NCBI GenBank assembly: GCA_026929865.2
Contig: CM049404.1
Location: forward strand, 12,732,501-12,796,500
Length of the DNA: 64,000 bases
Reading direction: 5' to 3'
Source: Hyperoplus lanceolatus
Taxonomy: Eukaryota > Chordata > Actinopteri > Uranoscopiformes > Ammodytidae
A program made the translations under genes and the position numbers. Under the pieces are notes generated by a model. That model had not been told where the DNA came from. It did not search any database and was given only the letters and a program-made list of their open reading frames with translations. Below are positions 33,885 to 47,109 of the stretch, piece after piece. How positions within the stretch are numbered: the stretch's first letter is position 1; each line of letters begins with the position of its first letter.

Positions 33885-34179
33885 GCAGACACGACACATC
33901 AAGACCTGGACAGTGGGGGTGAAATGCCGGGTGGATCTGATGGACACAGCCAGTCCCTTTCTCATTGATCTCCTCCCCACACCATTTAGCACTTAACTCT
34001 GGGGGGCTGTTGCCACCGCTGTATCTGTGTGATCCTATATAGCCTCACAATGGCATGCAGTGCAGGGGGGATCTTGACAGCATCACAAAATATCAGTCGG
34101 CATTTAGGGCAGCGTCTGGGGCACTGTCAGGGAAATCGTGGCAACGTTATTGAGCCGAGGGGAACCTGCCCCATCTTTA
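33880..34179. other. Gene-free unique sequence
   Basis: Nothing was recognised. Confidence 0.5.
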
Positions 34180-34450
34180 TTGCTCTTTAATCAGAGCAGT
34201 GCAGGCTGGGTAAAGATCAATGATCTCTGAGTGTTAGCATTGACTGGGGCCTACATCTTCCAATCAAGGGCCCCCTCTCCCACCTATGTTACATTTAATG
34301 AGCCAATTAGTCCACAATGGCGTGGCCGGCATCTTAAACTGTTGTTTACTCTGCATTCATTATTAATATCTCATAGTTAGGTATGAATAAAATTAAAAGG
34401 AGCAGAGAGACCATTAGCTCCCCATGGTGGATGCTTATTAAGATAGGATG
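34180..34450. promoter_or_regulatory. Candidate conserved noncoding block
   Basis: Unique, repeat-free sequence with several TAAT/ATTA cores (TTTAATCAG, TTTAATGAGCCAATTAG, ATTATTAATATC, AAATTAAAAG) and a short AGATCAATGATCT inverted repeat near 34216-34228. No open frame. The call is based on motif density and texture. Confidence 0.28.
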
Positions 34451-34929
34451 CTTTGTTATCCGAGCGAGAGGTGGGGTGGTAATTGTTCGTGGTGGGCAGG
34501 ATACGCTGGTTCAGTAGCAAGAGTGGTTTGATTTATACAACCTTGGAGATGTTGATGCATGTGTGTATGAGAGATGGAGTGGTGTGTTTTGCCTCTAATG
34601 CCGGTGAGAAAACAACAACAGCCTGCATCCAGTGGCGTCAGATGCTGCTTTAGCTCCCTCGTAAACACTCTTTCTTTTTCTTTCCCCTGGTCTCCCTCAC
34701 TATTTCCTCCCTCTTTCCCTCTATAACAAACCACTCTGGGAAGGGCTATGAAAATGTGTTTCATCTCCTCTTTCTGTCATTCTGCCTCTCATGTTCATTG
34801 GGTTTTCTTTGTGGTGTTTTGTCCGCTAATTAAAAATCTTCGATTCCACACAGAATTGGAGATCGAAAGCTACTAAGTGTTCATGTTAGCTCTGTTTTAG
34901 AAAATGTATTGTTACGTAGTGAGAAAACC
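34451..34929. other. Gene-free unique sequence
   Basis: CT-rich near 34670-34730. Nothing else was recognised. Confidence 0.5.
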
Positions 34930-36161
34930 ATTAAGGGTGGAGTCAGCGTCTGGAGAACGCTTGTTGTCAAAATCACTTTCTGTCAAAATTAGTAAATATC
35001 TGCTCACGGTGCGCTTCCTCTCCATACTGTGTGTGCACTGAAAATAAATAAAAACTAGTGTTAATACTAGGGCTGGCCCGAATTATTCGAATATCCGAGT
35101 ATTTGTTTGTTAAATTAGTATTCGGAGCTCAATTCAGTATTCGGGATATTCGTTTTTTTTTTTTTTTTTTCAAAATTACCTCAAACTGCAACATATTTAG
35201 TCAGAAAATAATAATTATGTACACAAGTTATACAACAACGTTTTCAAAGTCTTATTAAACCTATTTAAAGCCTGGGCCACAAAACCATTTTAGTCTGTAT
35301 GTTTAGGTAATATCTCCATGACAACACTGAGGGGGGTGAATTTTTTTGGCCCACGCTAGTTTTTATTCTTTTGGAGGTTAAAATGTATAGGCGCGATCTC
35401 TTGAGTGACAGCTCTCCGCCCGTGGTCCCTCACTTTGCCTCGGAAGTATACGTCAGCTATCTCCCTCCCCCCGACGTGACGTCGATTCCCCTTTTCGGCA
35501 AGAGGAGTGAGGCGGAGTAAAAATCTCACAAGATGGCGACGCGCACAAACCACGATTATTGGATGCCGTGTGAATAACTGAGGTCAGCCCGGATGCTACA
35601 TCCATATTATTTACTATCTATGGGGAATACGCGGTCAATAATGAATATATTATGGACACAAAAGACTATCAATATTGGATCTTTGTATGGATTTATAAAT
35701 CGCCAAAAAGTTGCACGTTCCTGGATGACTTGATAAGCTCATGTACGGGTTACGTTGGCGCAGAGGACAGCTGATTTGCAACAGAAAAACAGCTGTTCGC
35801 CTCCATGGGGAAAAAGTAAGGAACTCCGACTTTACTACCGTTCGAAAGTTATCAAAGCATCAACAAACTACGCAGCTTGCTGTCTCGGCTCACACACTGG
35901 GTTTCAGTGAGTACATTGGCATTATTAATGTTGGTTTGATGGTGTGTTTTCCTGGAACGAATATTCGAGTATTCGCTCGGAAAAACCAACGAATACTCGA
36001 AGCCTGAAAAATGGCATTCGGGCCAGCCCTAGTTAATACACAGCCTAGGCTCTGTAAACTGGAAGGTAAACAAAGTGGATCCTGAGGAGATATTCACTGA
36101 TTTGGACAAAAAGTGATTTGAACAAAAAGCATTCTCCAGAATCTCTGACTGCACCTTTAAT
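34930..36161. mobile_element. TTAA-type MITE split by a hAT insertion
   Basis: The left half (34930-35067) and right half (36032-36161) form one element with long terminal inverted repeats. On the left, ATTAAGGGTGGAGTCAGCG is followed by TCTGGAGAACGCTT and AATCACTTTCTGTC. On the right (opposite strand), ATTAAAGGTGCAGTCAGAG is followed by TTCTGGAGAATGCTT and AATCACTTTTTGTC. Similarity continues for about 80 bp per arm. Removing the hAT and one copy of its target duplication leaves a MITE of about 260 bp. It must have been resident before the hAT arrived. Confidence 0.75.
35068..36031. mobile_element. Non-autonomous hAT element, 964 bp
   Basis: Exact 16-bp terminal inverted repeats TAGGGCTGGCCCGAAT (35068-35083, and inverted at 36016-36031) are flanked by a perfect 8-bp target-site duplication GTTAATAC (35060-35067 and 36032-36039), diagnostic for hAT. 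The subterminal regions repeat TATTCGAATA-type motifs. No transposase frame is present. The interior 35395-35580 is CpG-richer than its surroundings and carries an ETS-like CGGAAGT, ACGTCA and TGACGTCG, and AAGATGGCG (YY1-like) around a 14-codon ATG frame at 35533-35577. The clean duplication suggests a fairly recent insertion. Confidence 0.88.
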
Positions 36162-37590
36162 CTGTAAAACAGGGGGAGAGTTGTAAAGGAAACACATCAG
36201 ACCATCATTGTTAGCGCTCGTGTTGGGCACCCTTGTTCTGGGAAGAAGCTGGATGTGGATACACGGGGACCCACGGTGGAGCTTTTTGCCTGTATGGTTG
36301 TTTCTCATGACGAAGATAGAGTGAGACTGTGTACGGGGGCTGGGGCAGAAAAAAAATAAATCAAAAAATCAATAAAACATTAAAATGGCTTCAGTCAACA
36401 GAGCAGGACCCCGCTGCATCCAGCAGCTTTTTCCACCCAGAAAGATTATTTGCTGCTTCTGCTGATGGGAGAATCCACATATTCAGCAAGCAGAGCCGGC
36501 TTCACCCCTCAGAGAGAGGAAAAGCCTATGTATTTTCATTTGGTCGGGGAAGAGACGATATTAAACATGGACACAGTGAGACATATCTTTTGTATATGAT
36601 ACAGAGGTGACTGGCCTGAGGCGTGCCACTTATGACCAATCAGTGCCATTCTTTTTAAAGAATTCATTAAATGGAATGATCAGTGAAGCCATTTTGACTC
36701 CTTCTATTTGTCCCCAAGGCAAGAGGGGCTACAGACACTGGCTGACAGGGATAGTTATTCAATTATAACAAGAGATCTACTAAAGGCTATATTACAAAAC
36801 GCAATGGCAACATTTGTGTTCAAGTTTGTCTTCCCCTCCCTCCTGCGTTCCCTCTATTCATCTATGGGGCTCCAGTCAGAAAGTAACAGGGTAAGCCTTT
36901 CCGGGTTCCACACTGCTCCTCGCCACTGAAGCAGCGCATAATAACTCATAGCCAACATCGCACTGGAACGCGGCAAGCAATTGCTTTCAAGCTCCCACTT
37001 AAAATAGTCCTGGTGACAAGCTGCTGCTTTAAATAAGCGCCTCAGCCTGTCTGGAGAGGCTCCTTAATCCCAGTGGTGAGAGACACTCCAACGGGAAGAC
37101 ACTGGGGTGAAGAAGAGAAGAAAAAACACAACCACTCCTGCACCAGAGCGACTGGAACAATTTACAGCAGGTGACTGTGGGAAGCAGGATTCACCGGCGG
37201 TGGTGAGATAGAGAGGGAGCGTCAGAGAGCGCGTGGGGGCTGTGAAGAAAAGTAGAAAAAAGGGGGGAATATACATGAAATGGAAATGAGACAGCTTACC
37301 TACAAATACTTGAGTGCCCGCCACCCACCCACACCTCGCTAAAGTACATCTTTTAAGGGGCACTCCAGGAAGATATTCACATTTTTAAAAATAGAGCCGC
37401 AGCAATGGAAAAAAAGGCTGAAAATGCACAGAGAAACAGAAATAAACCTGTACAGAGAACAGCAACAAGGCCCTATGTAAGAGTCCCAACACACTCGCAC
37501 AGGGTGCTTTCTTTTCAGTTTCTGGACACTACTTTTGCTCTCTGGCCTCTCTGTGTCTCTGCCAAGCTGCGGTGTGTGTGAACCAGCTAG
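36162..37590. other. Gene-free unique sequence
   Basis: The stretch 36690-36960 has mixed composition and homeodomain-like TTATTCAATTATAAC near 36754. No gene was recognised. Confidence 0.5.
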
Positions 37591-37650
37591 CTGGAGGTGA
37601 CGTAATATTCGGCCAGCACTGGAGACGAGGGAGCTATGACGTCACTCCAG
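37591..37650. promoter_or_regulatory. Inverted repeat built around two CRE-like sites
   Basis: CTGGAGGTGACGTAATA at 37591-37607 and TATGACGTCACTCCAG at 37635-37650 form an imperfect inverted repeat. The right arm contains the perfect cyclic-AMP response element TGACGTCA (37637-37644) and the left arm the variant TGACGTAA (37598-37605). CREB/ATF binding is the obvious reading; function was not tested. A 109-bp CA array begins 19 bp downstream. Confidence 0.3.
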
Positions 37651-37667
37651 CACCTCAGTAACATCCC

Positions 37668-38160
<493 letters not shown>

Positions 38161-38644
38161 TCAGAGAGAGGGAGAGAGAGAGAAAGGGAGGAAGGGGGGG
38201 GGGTCAGGGAGTGGGAAAGGGTGAGGAGGGTGAGGAGCATTATAGAAGAAAAGTCGCACAAAAGTAACAGAAAGAGAAAGGAGAAAAGGCATATGGGTGA
38301 GGCAAAAGCAGAGGTATTGGTAAAAAAAGAAAGAAAAAAGAAACACATTGGTAAAAGCAAACAGGACATGGAAGGAGTGAAAGCACAAAGAGCAGCACAG
38401 TCAGTCAGGGAAGGTATGGCAGGAAATAACTCACGGGAAATATGAGGAAAGAAAGTGAAGAAGAAGTGCGGTGAAAATGAGTGGGAGGAGACTGACTGCT
38501 GAGAAGGACTAACGGCGTAAAAAAGTCAAAACTATTAAGGAAAAGTGAAATAAAACGGACAAGGGAGGATACGTGATAAGAGGGAGATAAAGTGAGGGTA
38601 GGGTGTCAGTTAGCTAGTTGGTGCTTTAGGGTTAGAATGTGAGA

Positions 38645-38685
<41 letters not shown>

Positions 38686-38705
38686 GGGAGAGAGAGAGAG
38701 AGAGG
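38161..38705 (+). repeat. Purine-rich region with (GA)n core
   Basis: A largely purine stretch of about 540 bases with a G-run near 38194-38202 and GA arrays at about 38650-38705. Scattered pyrimidines keep it from being a pure polypurine tract. Confidence 0.75.
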
Positions 38706-40398
38706 AACTGGCAGAGAGTGACATGGGAGAGCCATGACTGGGGTCAAACCAGGGATGGATCCATCTTCATCCACTGGCATTCGTGAGCTGGGGGAGAATC
38801 AAAGCAGCAAGCGCCGTGAGCCGGATCACAGCCATTTCCACTTATTACCCATCATGCCTTTCATCAGAGCAACCATGCAGCCATTGCTCTATAGCCTCTG
38901 AGAAGCTAAACGGCCCTGTTGTGGGCTCAAAGGCAGAGGGGACAGAGTGGAAGGATATAGGATAAGGGGGAATGCATAAGGGTTTTCGGACCGCGCAATA
39001 CTGTCAAGGGCTCTCATACTAAGCCCAAGGCTGGATCCAGATTTAAGAGTGGGTAGATTCAAGCGGGATCAAGCCTACTGCCAGAGGTTTACGCCAAAGT
39101 GAATTTCATCAAGGGCTGAAAATAGATGAAAATACAACACAACAACTTAATTAAAATGATCTGCTGTGGGTTCACTACTATGACGGCCCCCTCACACATT
39201 GTCACATTAAAAAATAGTGTTTAAAGCCCAGTTAAAATTGTATTCTTTTCAGTTGGTTTGGATTTCACGTATCCTTATCTGTATGACTAACCTTTCTGAA
39301 TATCAATTGATTAGTAAAATACACGTTTTGGTTGCTGCTGGAATTTCATCATCGCAAACCTTGATACGCAAACTTTCCAGATGAGTTATTCAAGGAATTA
39401 TGGGTCTGAATAATATGGTGAATGGAGACTTTAGATCGACAGTAATTATATAATCATAGTTAAGTGGCAAAGTCAACCACTGTATTCACCTAATAAAACC
39501 TAGTCTAGTTTTTCATCAACTAAAAATTGATTAAAATTGAGATGGTTAAGATGTCATTTAAATTATTAATATAATCATTGAACAGAATCAAATCAGACGG
39601 CAAAAAAAAAAAAAAAAAATCCGTATGGGATTTCATATTCTGTCACTTGGGAAAGCACTTAATCAACTCGTAACATCATTATTCGCTTCATTCAGAGAGT
39701 GGAACAGTACAGGTTATGGCTACGGTGGTGGAAGTACCAAATATTTTTTTCTGGTGATTGTGAAATAGGCTTGGTTAGTTTGTGGTTACTGGATATGGGG
39801 AAGCTCCAATCTTGGCTTCTTTACTGTAATACACAATATTAATACATACAGGATGCATATTGTATACACCTTCCCACACCTCTATGGAAGCCAACCTTCA
39901 GCCCCTCTTCCGCCGTGGCTAGTGAAATGAGGGGCTATTTTTAAGATCTGCTCCGGTGCCTTCTGAATAATGGGCAAATATTACTCAAGGTCACAACTCA
40001 TTTGTCAGGGTGTGAGTTGAAGGAATGGCCCAGTGCACTAAGGCTAACATTCTGCTTTTATTCCGCTGATAAAACCCACAGCGGCTTTACGAGTACAAGC
40101 AGTTAAAAATGGAAGAATAGCACAGCGTTTGGTAAGACAGAGGTTTGTATGTAGCAGAGAGTGGTGGACAGTACAACATAACATGGACGAAGAGAAGGAA
40201 GAAAGGAAGAAGAAGAAGGACGGCGCTTATGCTTGGACCAAATTGGAGAAAATCCATCAGCTTATTGCCTCATGATCTTGTAACAGAATGCCAAAGGTGG
40301 CAGGAAGGAGTGGCTCTGTGGATAAATCATGTTGCTGCTGCCTCCATGACAGCTTTAGTCATAGTGACGTTCACACGGGTGTGTGTGTTGATCCACAC
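38706..40398. other. Gene-free sequence, AT-rich in the middle
   Basis: The segment 39160-39600 is AT-rich and unique, with CAGTAATTATATAATCA at 39440-39456 (homeodomain-type) and a poly-A run at 39602-39619. It could include a regulatory block. No gene was recognised. Confidence 0.5.
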
Positions 40399-40412
40399 GG
40401 GGGGGGGGGGGG
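40399..40412 (+). repeat. Poly-G run
   Basis: Fourteen consecutive G, followed by GGTGAGGGTGGGGAGGG-type sequence with G-quadruplex potential. Confidence 0.85.
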
Positions 40413-42454
40413 TGAGGGTGGGGAGGGTGATCAAACAGGAGCTGGGATGACTTCATCCAAATGTCTCACACACGCACAAGCACACAAACACACACACACA
40501 GAGCACTACAAACACCTCATGTCTCCCTGGACACACATTATTTGATCCTGGAAGACAGGCTCATGACAGGCCATAACATGACGACTAGTCACATATCTGA
40601 GACAGTGAATGACAGGACACAGTACGCCAAGTCTATCTATTATACATAGAATAGTAAAGCAGATACAGAGGACACACGACCACGATTCCAAGCTTTACAG
40701 CTATATTATTAATCATAGGGGTTTGCAGTTTACTGTCATACAATGGTAAACTATTACTGCGCTCTGCCACTATGCGCTCGCAGCCCCTACAACCCCTGGT
40801 CTTAGGTTATTAAATCCTACAGCCCCCAGCATGCATCTCCAGCTAAGATGCTACCAAGCCTGGCCAAAAGACTTTTATCTTCCTCCCCAGCACAGGCATG
40901 GCACCTCCGTGATGCTTTCAATTTTCTGCTCTGTGCTTCTGTGTTTTATGGGCCCGTGCAAAAGGTTCCAGACTGACTGGCTGGGGCTGACCTGGACTCC
41001 CCGCCTGTCGGTGCGTGTGCTGTGGGTTGGGGGTGACATCAAGGCCACTGGCCAACCAGGGACACGTCCACGTGGCACCATCAGCCAACCACAGAGCGCC
41101 AAGAGGCCCCCCCCCCCCACCTCCCCCATTCCACAGATCCACAGAAAGACATCATGTTCCACACATGCTGGCAACACAAGCAAGGCTCTCACACATACAA
41201 AGAGCAATCATAACACGAAGCGCCTGGCTCCGGGTGACAGTTGCTTTAATCCAGAATATTATGGCTCTTTATAAGGCACGTCCATTTGCTCTGAACTAAA
41301 AAAGAAAAGCAGATTTTCCATTGGCACAGTCAAAGAGTCTGAGCCGGTCTTTGTTTTTGTTCTAGTTCCCTATGAAAATGGCTTCTGCAAAGCTGAAAGG
41401 GAAATTAAATTCTATTCTAAAAACCATGGGCTCAAAAACTGTAATTACCTGTACAAACAGACGGATGGAATAAGTAAACCACGGCCAGTGTACAGTCAGA
41501 GCGTCTGTGCACACATGTGAGTGGCCTGGGTCTGCTTTTATGTTAAACAGTTAATGATGAACACTGGGTAAAAGCCACATCTTTCTTTTTTAAATGTCAT
41601 GTCTGCTTCTATTCATGCATTGATTAAGCACCCTAAGATCTAAATGGCTAATTATTGTGGTGTGCGATAGTGGTCATTGTTTTTCTGTGTGGCCACTGAA
41701 AGGATCTCCTTTAATGACAACACTGTTGTGACATGTAAATATACCATCTGTCACAGTAAAAGTATGGACAGTGGCCGCGGCAGATTTATAATTCCTCTGA
41801 GCACAGTAGTTGCGCAGTTGGGATGAATGGGGCTGATGTAGCTGCAAAAAAATATGTATTGACATATATAATTAATAGGTTCCATGCTTAAATTTGTTAG
41901 TAGAGGAGATGCTGGATTATCAGTACAACACGCATATATTCAGTTGATCAACATTCAGCCTCAGCCAGTAATAACACAGACCCAGTACAGCTGGCATCAT
42001 CAAATACTAACGTGTTACTTTATAATTATCTTGATTTTATATTTTCAACGGTTTCTAATTTAGGTAATGTAATTATTCACTTATTTCAAATTCCCCTCGA
42101 AAATATTCAATTTATAAATGTTGTGTGTTTATACCTCATTCTGTTTGGTATCTGTCTACTTGTAATTAGATAGATAAAAAGGAGCAAACATTGTTAAAGG
42201 GACAAGGATTGTTACTGGAGTGTCAGGTGTGACTGTTGAAATGGGCGGCACATGGTTTTCATAGCTCATGGGTAAGGTAGAAGGGCCCAGGGGAGGTTAT
42301 GGGGGGTGGGGGGGGGGTTACTTCCTGAAAGCATCCTATGTGCACACATTTCCCATGAGCCCTCTCTCTCCCCCTGGCTGCAGTCTCAGTTGATTTTGCT
42401 GCCTCTTGGCACTTCATGGATCCAGAGCCTGTTGTTCACTGTTCACAGGGTTGG
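40413..42454. other. Gene-free unique sequence
   Basis: A C-run lies near 41107-41119. The stretch 41230-41480 is unique sequence with TCTTTGTTTTTGTTC and CATTGGCACAG patches that could be regulatory. The 147-codon plus frame at 40831-41274 has no recognisable domain or repeat and overlaps minus-strand frames, so it was not called a gene. Confidence 0.5.
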
Positions 42455-42670
42455 CATGTCAAAGTGTCCTTGGGGAAGACATTGAACCCCAAATTGTTCC
42501 TGATGCTCAGTCAGGTCACCCTGCATGGTACTGTAGCTAGCTGGCATGTGTGTGGTTGTGGTTGTGGTTGGTGTGTCAGTGTGTGTGTGTGGGTGTGCAT
42601 GAATGACTGGAAATAGACCTTGTAAAGTGCTTTGGTTAAGAGCTATTAATAAGAAAAATAGCCATTTAAT
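42455..42670 (+). mobile_element. 5'-truncated SINE, same family as 55111-55415
   Basis: CATGTCAAAGTGTCC and AAGACATTGAACCCCAAATT match the body of the SINE at 55111 with few changes. The 3' end retains TGTAAAGTGCTTTGG and a degraded CCATTTAAT tail. The tRNA-like head is missing or unrecognisable. The central region has expanded into GTGTG-rich sequence. Confidence 0.7.
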
Positions 42671-43816
42671 GGAATAGAAACCCTCCAAACCTGGCTTTAT
42701 TTTTCAAGTGTTATTACAAAGTTGATGTAAGAAGGATTTAAATTAAGCATTTTAATGATGATTGACCTGATTGACCCAGCCCCATACATACTGGAGAGCA
42801 GCTGTCCTCCAAGACCTTTGGGTGTCTCCTCTTCATGTATTTATACCTGGTCAGAATAGAACAAGGGGGTACAAGTCCCTGTCAAATCCCTCCTCAAACC
42901 CTGGGCTTTCCACGCAATCAAATATAAATCCTGCGTGGGGTTTAAGGCAAGAATAGAAGCTCCCCTTAAAAACGCTTGAATAGTGAGCAGCAGCAGATTT
43001 TTTTTTTCTGTGCAGGGGATGAATATGATGTGGTGCATTACATCGCTCAACTCAGCACCCATAGCCTACCGCTTAGCTGATCTTTGAAAGATATTGCTTA
43101 TAAAAGAGATGACTCCGGGCGACGGCCAAGTTCTGTAGTTTTATTACACCTTGGGGCTACAGCGGCCTGTCTTTGGAGAGATAAGGTTGTACCCTTTTCA
43201 TTTTGTATCCTCCGGCCGATATTTTAAGCTGGCTTGTTAAGGGCAGGCGAGCTGAGTGCTGGAACAGAGTTTGATGCATGGCTTTACAACAGGAGCCGGG
43301 CCCATAACGCTCAAAGGCCGATCATTACTGACCTTAATAGCCCAGTCTGCATCTGGGCTTGATTGATCGTGCCTAGCAGGTTGTGAAATGCGCCATCTGG
43401 AAAGGAAGGGGAAGGTGAGATGGGCAAGCGGAGACAAGGGAGATGGCAGGCAACACCAGCCGAGCACGGAAGAAGGGAGGACTAGGAGGAGAGGAGGGGT
43501 GGAGAAAAACACAAACCTACACGATCTTGTACCGAAATTGATGGCCATAGTGGGATGCTGTTGAAACTTAACTGCACTAAGAGGCCCACCAAGCACAATA
43601 AACACTGTCCCCGACATAAACAACAACACTTAGCCAGACTAGGTGTATACAATATTCATTGGGAGGAGCGGCTGCTGCTTGGTAACTCTTGTTTACTTGC
43701 TCTGTGTGTGCTAGGATAAAACAGCACTGCTTAGGTGGGACAGCAGGACGGTAGAGTAAGTGTGATATGAGTTATGTAAATAAGTGTTTTTTAATGCATG
43801 TGTGTTTAGTTGCGTC

Positions 43817-43818
<2 letters not shown>
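42671..43818. other. Gene-free unique sequence
   Basis: The stretch 43250-43420 is unique, non-repetitive sequence including TGATTGAT at 43360-43367. Nothing else was recognised. Confidence 0.5.

Positions 43819-43874
<56 letters not shown>
43819..43874 (+). repeat. (TG)n microsatellite
   Basis: Twenty-eight TG units. Confidence 0.97.
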
Positions 43875-43878
<4 letters not shown>

Positions 43879-46800
43879 CCCATGAGAGATGAGTAAGGAA
43901 CAAAGGGTGGTTAGGTCCACAGAGTGTCCTAGTACAGTGCTTTATATCATAACGTCTGCATAATGTATGATCCTCAACTGCTACATTGGTGCCACAGATT
44001 ATCATAAGGCACTCAATATTCTGCTACACAATTGAAGCCAGAACATCGTTAGGGCGCCACTTTGCATAAACCCCGGCCTATGAAACAAAAACAACAGAAA
44101 AACAAGTTTTTTGAAAAACACAAGATTAACAGTAATTTCCTATAACTCAAAAGAACCCTTTTTTTCCCCATTTCCAAACCTACGAAAGTCTGTCAACTAG
44201 GAAGAGGCACATGATGCCTGTACGCCATGTAACGTTCATGCATAGTAGTAACTGTATCACTCAAACCCTTCATGTGCAATGAAATTTCACCGGGATGAGT
44301 ATTCAAGTTGGCAGAACACCGTCGAGCAGCCCTCTTCGTGTCAGCCGAAGCTCCTGAGAGACCATCAGACTCGTGTTCTCCATTATCATACACTCTCCTC
44401 TCAGTCAGTCGCTAGTGGTAGCTACTGTAGAGTGAACTAAAGTGGAATCTGGTACAGAAAAAAGGACTCTGACAGACTCCTTTTTGCACTTCATTAGACC
44501 AATTATTTGGCTTGCTGAGTCATTTGACCGAGCCAAATCAAGTGAGTTATGATAAATGCGGAGAGGGTTATGCTCCACTCTGACTTTTGATACTGATATG
44601 TTCATATAACGGCATTGGGCAGAGACACCAGTACTACTACGCATACAATGTAACACACCCTAACTTTGGGTTTATAAAAGTGTTTAAAAGCAAATTTATG
44701 TATGCTGTAATCAGAACCGCAGTATGTCTTTTGGAGCCAACTTCACACAAGGGGAGATAAAACATCTGGTATCAGGTAAGGTTGGGAAACAGAACAAGGG
44801 AGAGTGTAAGATAGCATATAGTATGAGCATGCTTACAACAGCTGTAAACCTTTGCTCTATGTGTTTAATCTTGTGCCAAAGAGAGCAAGACACATGCACT
44901 CTGAGAGCTCAAAGTTTGTGCATGTGTGCTTTGGTTTATGAATTTGTGTGCGTGCACGGTCGAGCGTTTATGTGTGCATGTGTGTGTGTGTGTGTGTGGG
45001 TGAGTGGGTGAAGAGATGACAGAGGGCCAGGTGGAACGGAGACTTCTGTCGCTGACTCAACACCTTTCTCATTTTATTACCAAATCATCCATGACAAACA
45101 GCTCTGGCGTTTGGCAAAGGTGAGGCAGGCAGGCAGGCAGGATAAAAGCTGGGATGAGAACAGAGGGGGGTCACCTCAATGCTGCAAACATCGCATCGGT
45201 AATGTAACTTGTCTGTGTCACTTCAAATGTCACCTTTACATGATGCAGTCTTCCATGTGTCAATTATTTTATAGATACGCAGAGGTGACAGTGATGGCCC
45301 CTTACATCCTATATAGACCTATAGACAACCATGGCAACACAGAAGGGCTGGCAACGGCGAAATGTTGAGTGACTACCAACAGAAAATGCTTGGCAACAAA
45401 ACAATCAATCGAGCCTGTAAAATATGAAGCAATCACTCTTCAAGCCAACCAAAATAATGAAAAAAAGAAAGAAACAAATAAACAAAAAAGGAGTGCTGTG
45501 TATAAGATCTACTTTATTGAACGATGATAACAACATATCAATAGCTGTTTATGAAAGACACACACACACACACACACACAAAATCGAAACAGTGGAAAAT
45601 CTATTTGGCCTTTCTGACCTCTAAATCTAGTTCTGGTGTATCTTTACTGCTCTTGAAACAATAACAAAATGGTTTGTTACCCTTGTTTGAGAGCGATGTT
45701 AGATTGAGCAGATGTTGTTCTGACAACTCCGATCTGGGGGGGGGGGGGGAGTCTGTTTAGAGGGCAGCCCTGCCATTATTTGATGTCAATGAGAAAAAGC
45801 CAAAGCCCTTTCTGCTGCTATACGTGAGAGGGAGCAGATTAGTCTGATTGACGGCTATAAGATGCTAAGGATGGAGCTCCAAGCGCAACAAGCCGGGGCG
45901 TTGGGAGTGTGGAATGGAGTTCATTCATGAGTTACGAGTCTGTTTCAGTGATGTAGTAAAAGAGGAATAAATCCTCCCAACAGCCTGCGAAAAAAAAGGA
46001 TACAACCCCAGGCTTGTGACGGAGACTCATACAAGACAACAGGCAGGAAAAGACTGAGACACTGGCAGCTGACACGCATACTGTATGCCAAACAATCTAA
46101 CCACAAATCTACACCAGATATACTAAACTGCAGAAAATACACATTAAACTGCCATGCCACTTCAAACTACTTTTTTTATTTTTCTCACAGATTTCTTATA
46201 TTTTACTTTAAAAGTGCCGAAGACAAGCCCTGAAGACTGTCACATTCTCCTTTTGTCAAGTTTATATTTTTTCAAGGAGATATTGGCTACTTAAGAGGCT
46301 GCGGGAGCCTGTTTTAAAGTCCTGGATGGACAAGGAGCACGCTGATATAAATACCAGCACGGTTAAGAGCTCTTCTGTGCCTCACAAGGACCCGGAACCT
46401 GCAAGGACAAATGACCGTCCCTGATGCTGTCCCTGAGTCCCTGTGCTAAAAGAGGCCAGTTTAAGGTTAAGAGGACCTCAGCCCCGCCAACCATCACCCA
46501 GCCGCATTCACAAAGTCAAACTTATAAGAAAAAAAGAGGATGGATGTGTTTTTTTTAGCTTGAGATAACCCACTTTAACATATCACGCAGGTATAGTAAC
46601 AGGTTTAAGTAGGGTTTTTTTCCGACGAAGACATAAATGTGACAAGAAATGAAATGGCTCAGAAAGAGAGGTTTCTTTTTGGAGTGTAGCTCGAAAATCT
46701 AATTAGCTTTCAGGTGTCAGTAAATAGTGTTTCTTGACTCGGTGAATATTATCAGCCTGACTGGTGTGTAGACGATCCCAGTGGAGACGAAGTGTTAGGG

Positions 46801-47109
46801 ATTAACATGTCATCACAGAAGGGGGAACACAGACGTTTTGACAGTTACACTCGTGAGCCGAGGCTTCATCTAACACCTGCCTCGCGCCTCCCTGTCCGCA
46901 AGCGCACCTGTTCTGACACGGTGTTAAGGCACGTAGCCGTTTCCTGGAGCAAGTGTGTTTACACCTGTCCTGGCCCTCATAGCAACACAGCCGCCATGGG
47001 GGGAAGAATGAGAGGCGCTGGGGATCAGGGCAATCCAGGGGAAGGAGAAAAAGATGCAAAAAAATATACACAAGATATATATACAAGAATATGATGGAAA
47101 TTTCCTGTG
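43875..47109. other. Gene-free unique sequence
   Basis: Contains a GCAG run (45124-45140), a CA microsatellite (45559-45580) and a poly-G run (45736-45749). A minus-strand frame of 201 codons (46802-47407) is the longest without obvious low complexity. It is Cys/His/Pro-rich but shows no domain, and a frame of that length is not surprising over 64 kb in six frames. Confidence 0.5.

Noticed and set aside
40831-41274. 147-codon plus frame
   Set aside because: No domain recognised, crosses a C-run, and overlaps minus-strand frames.
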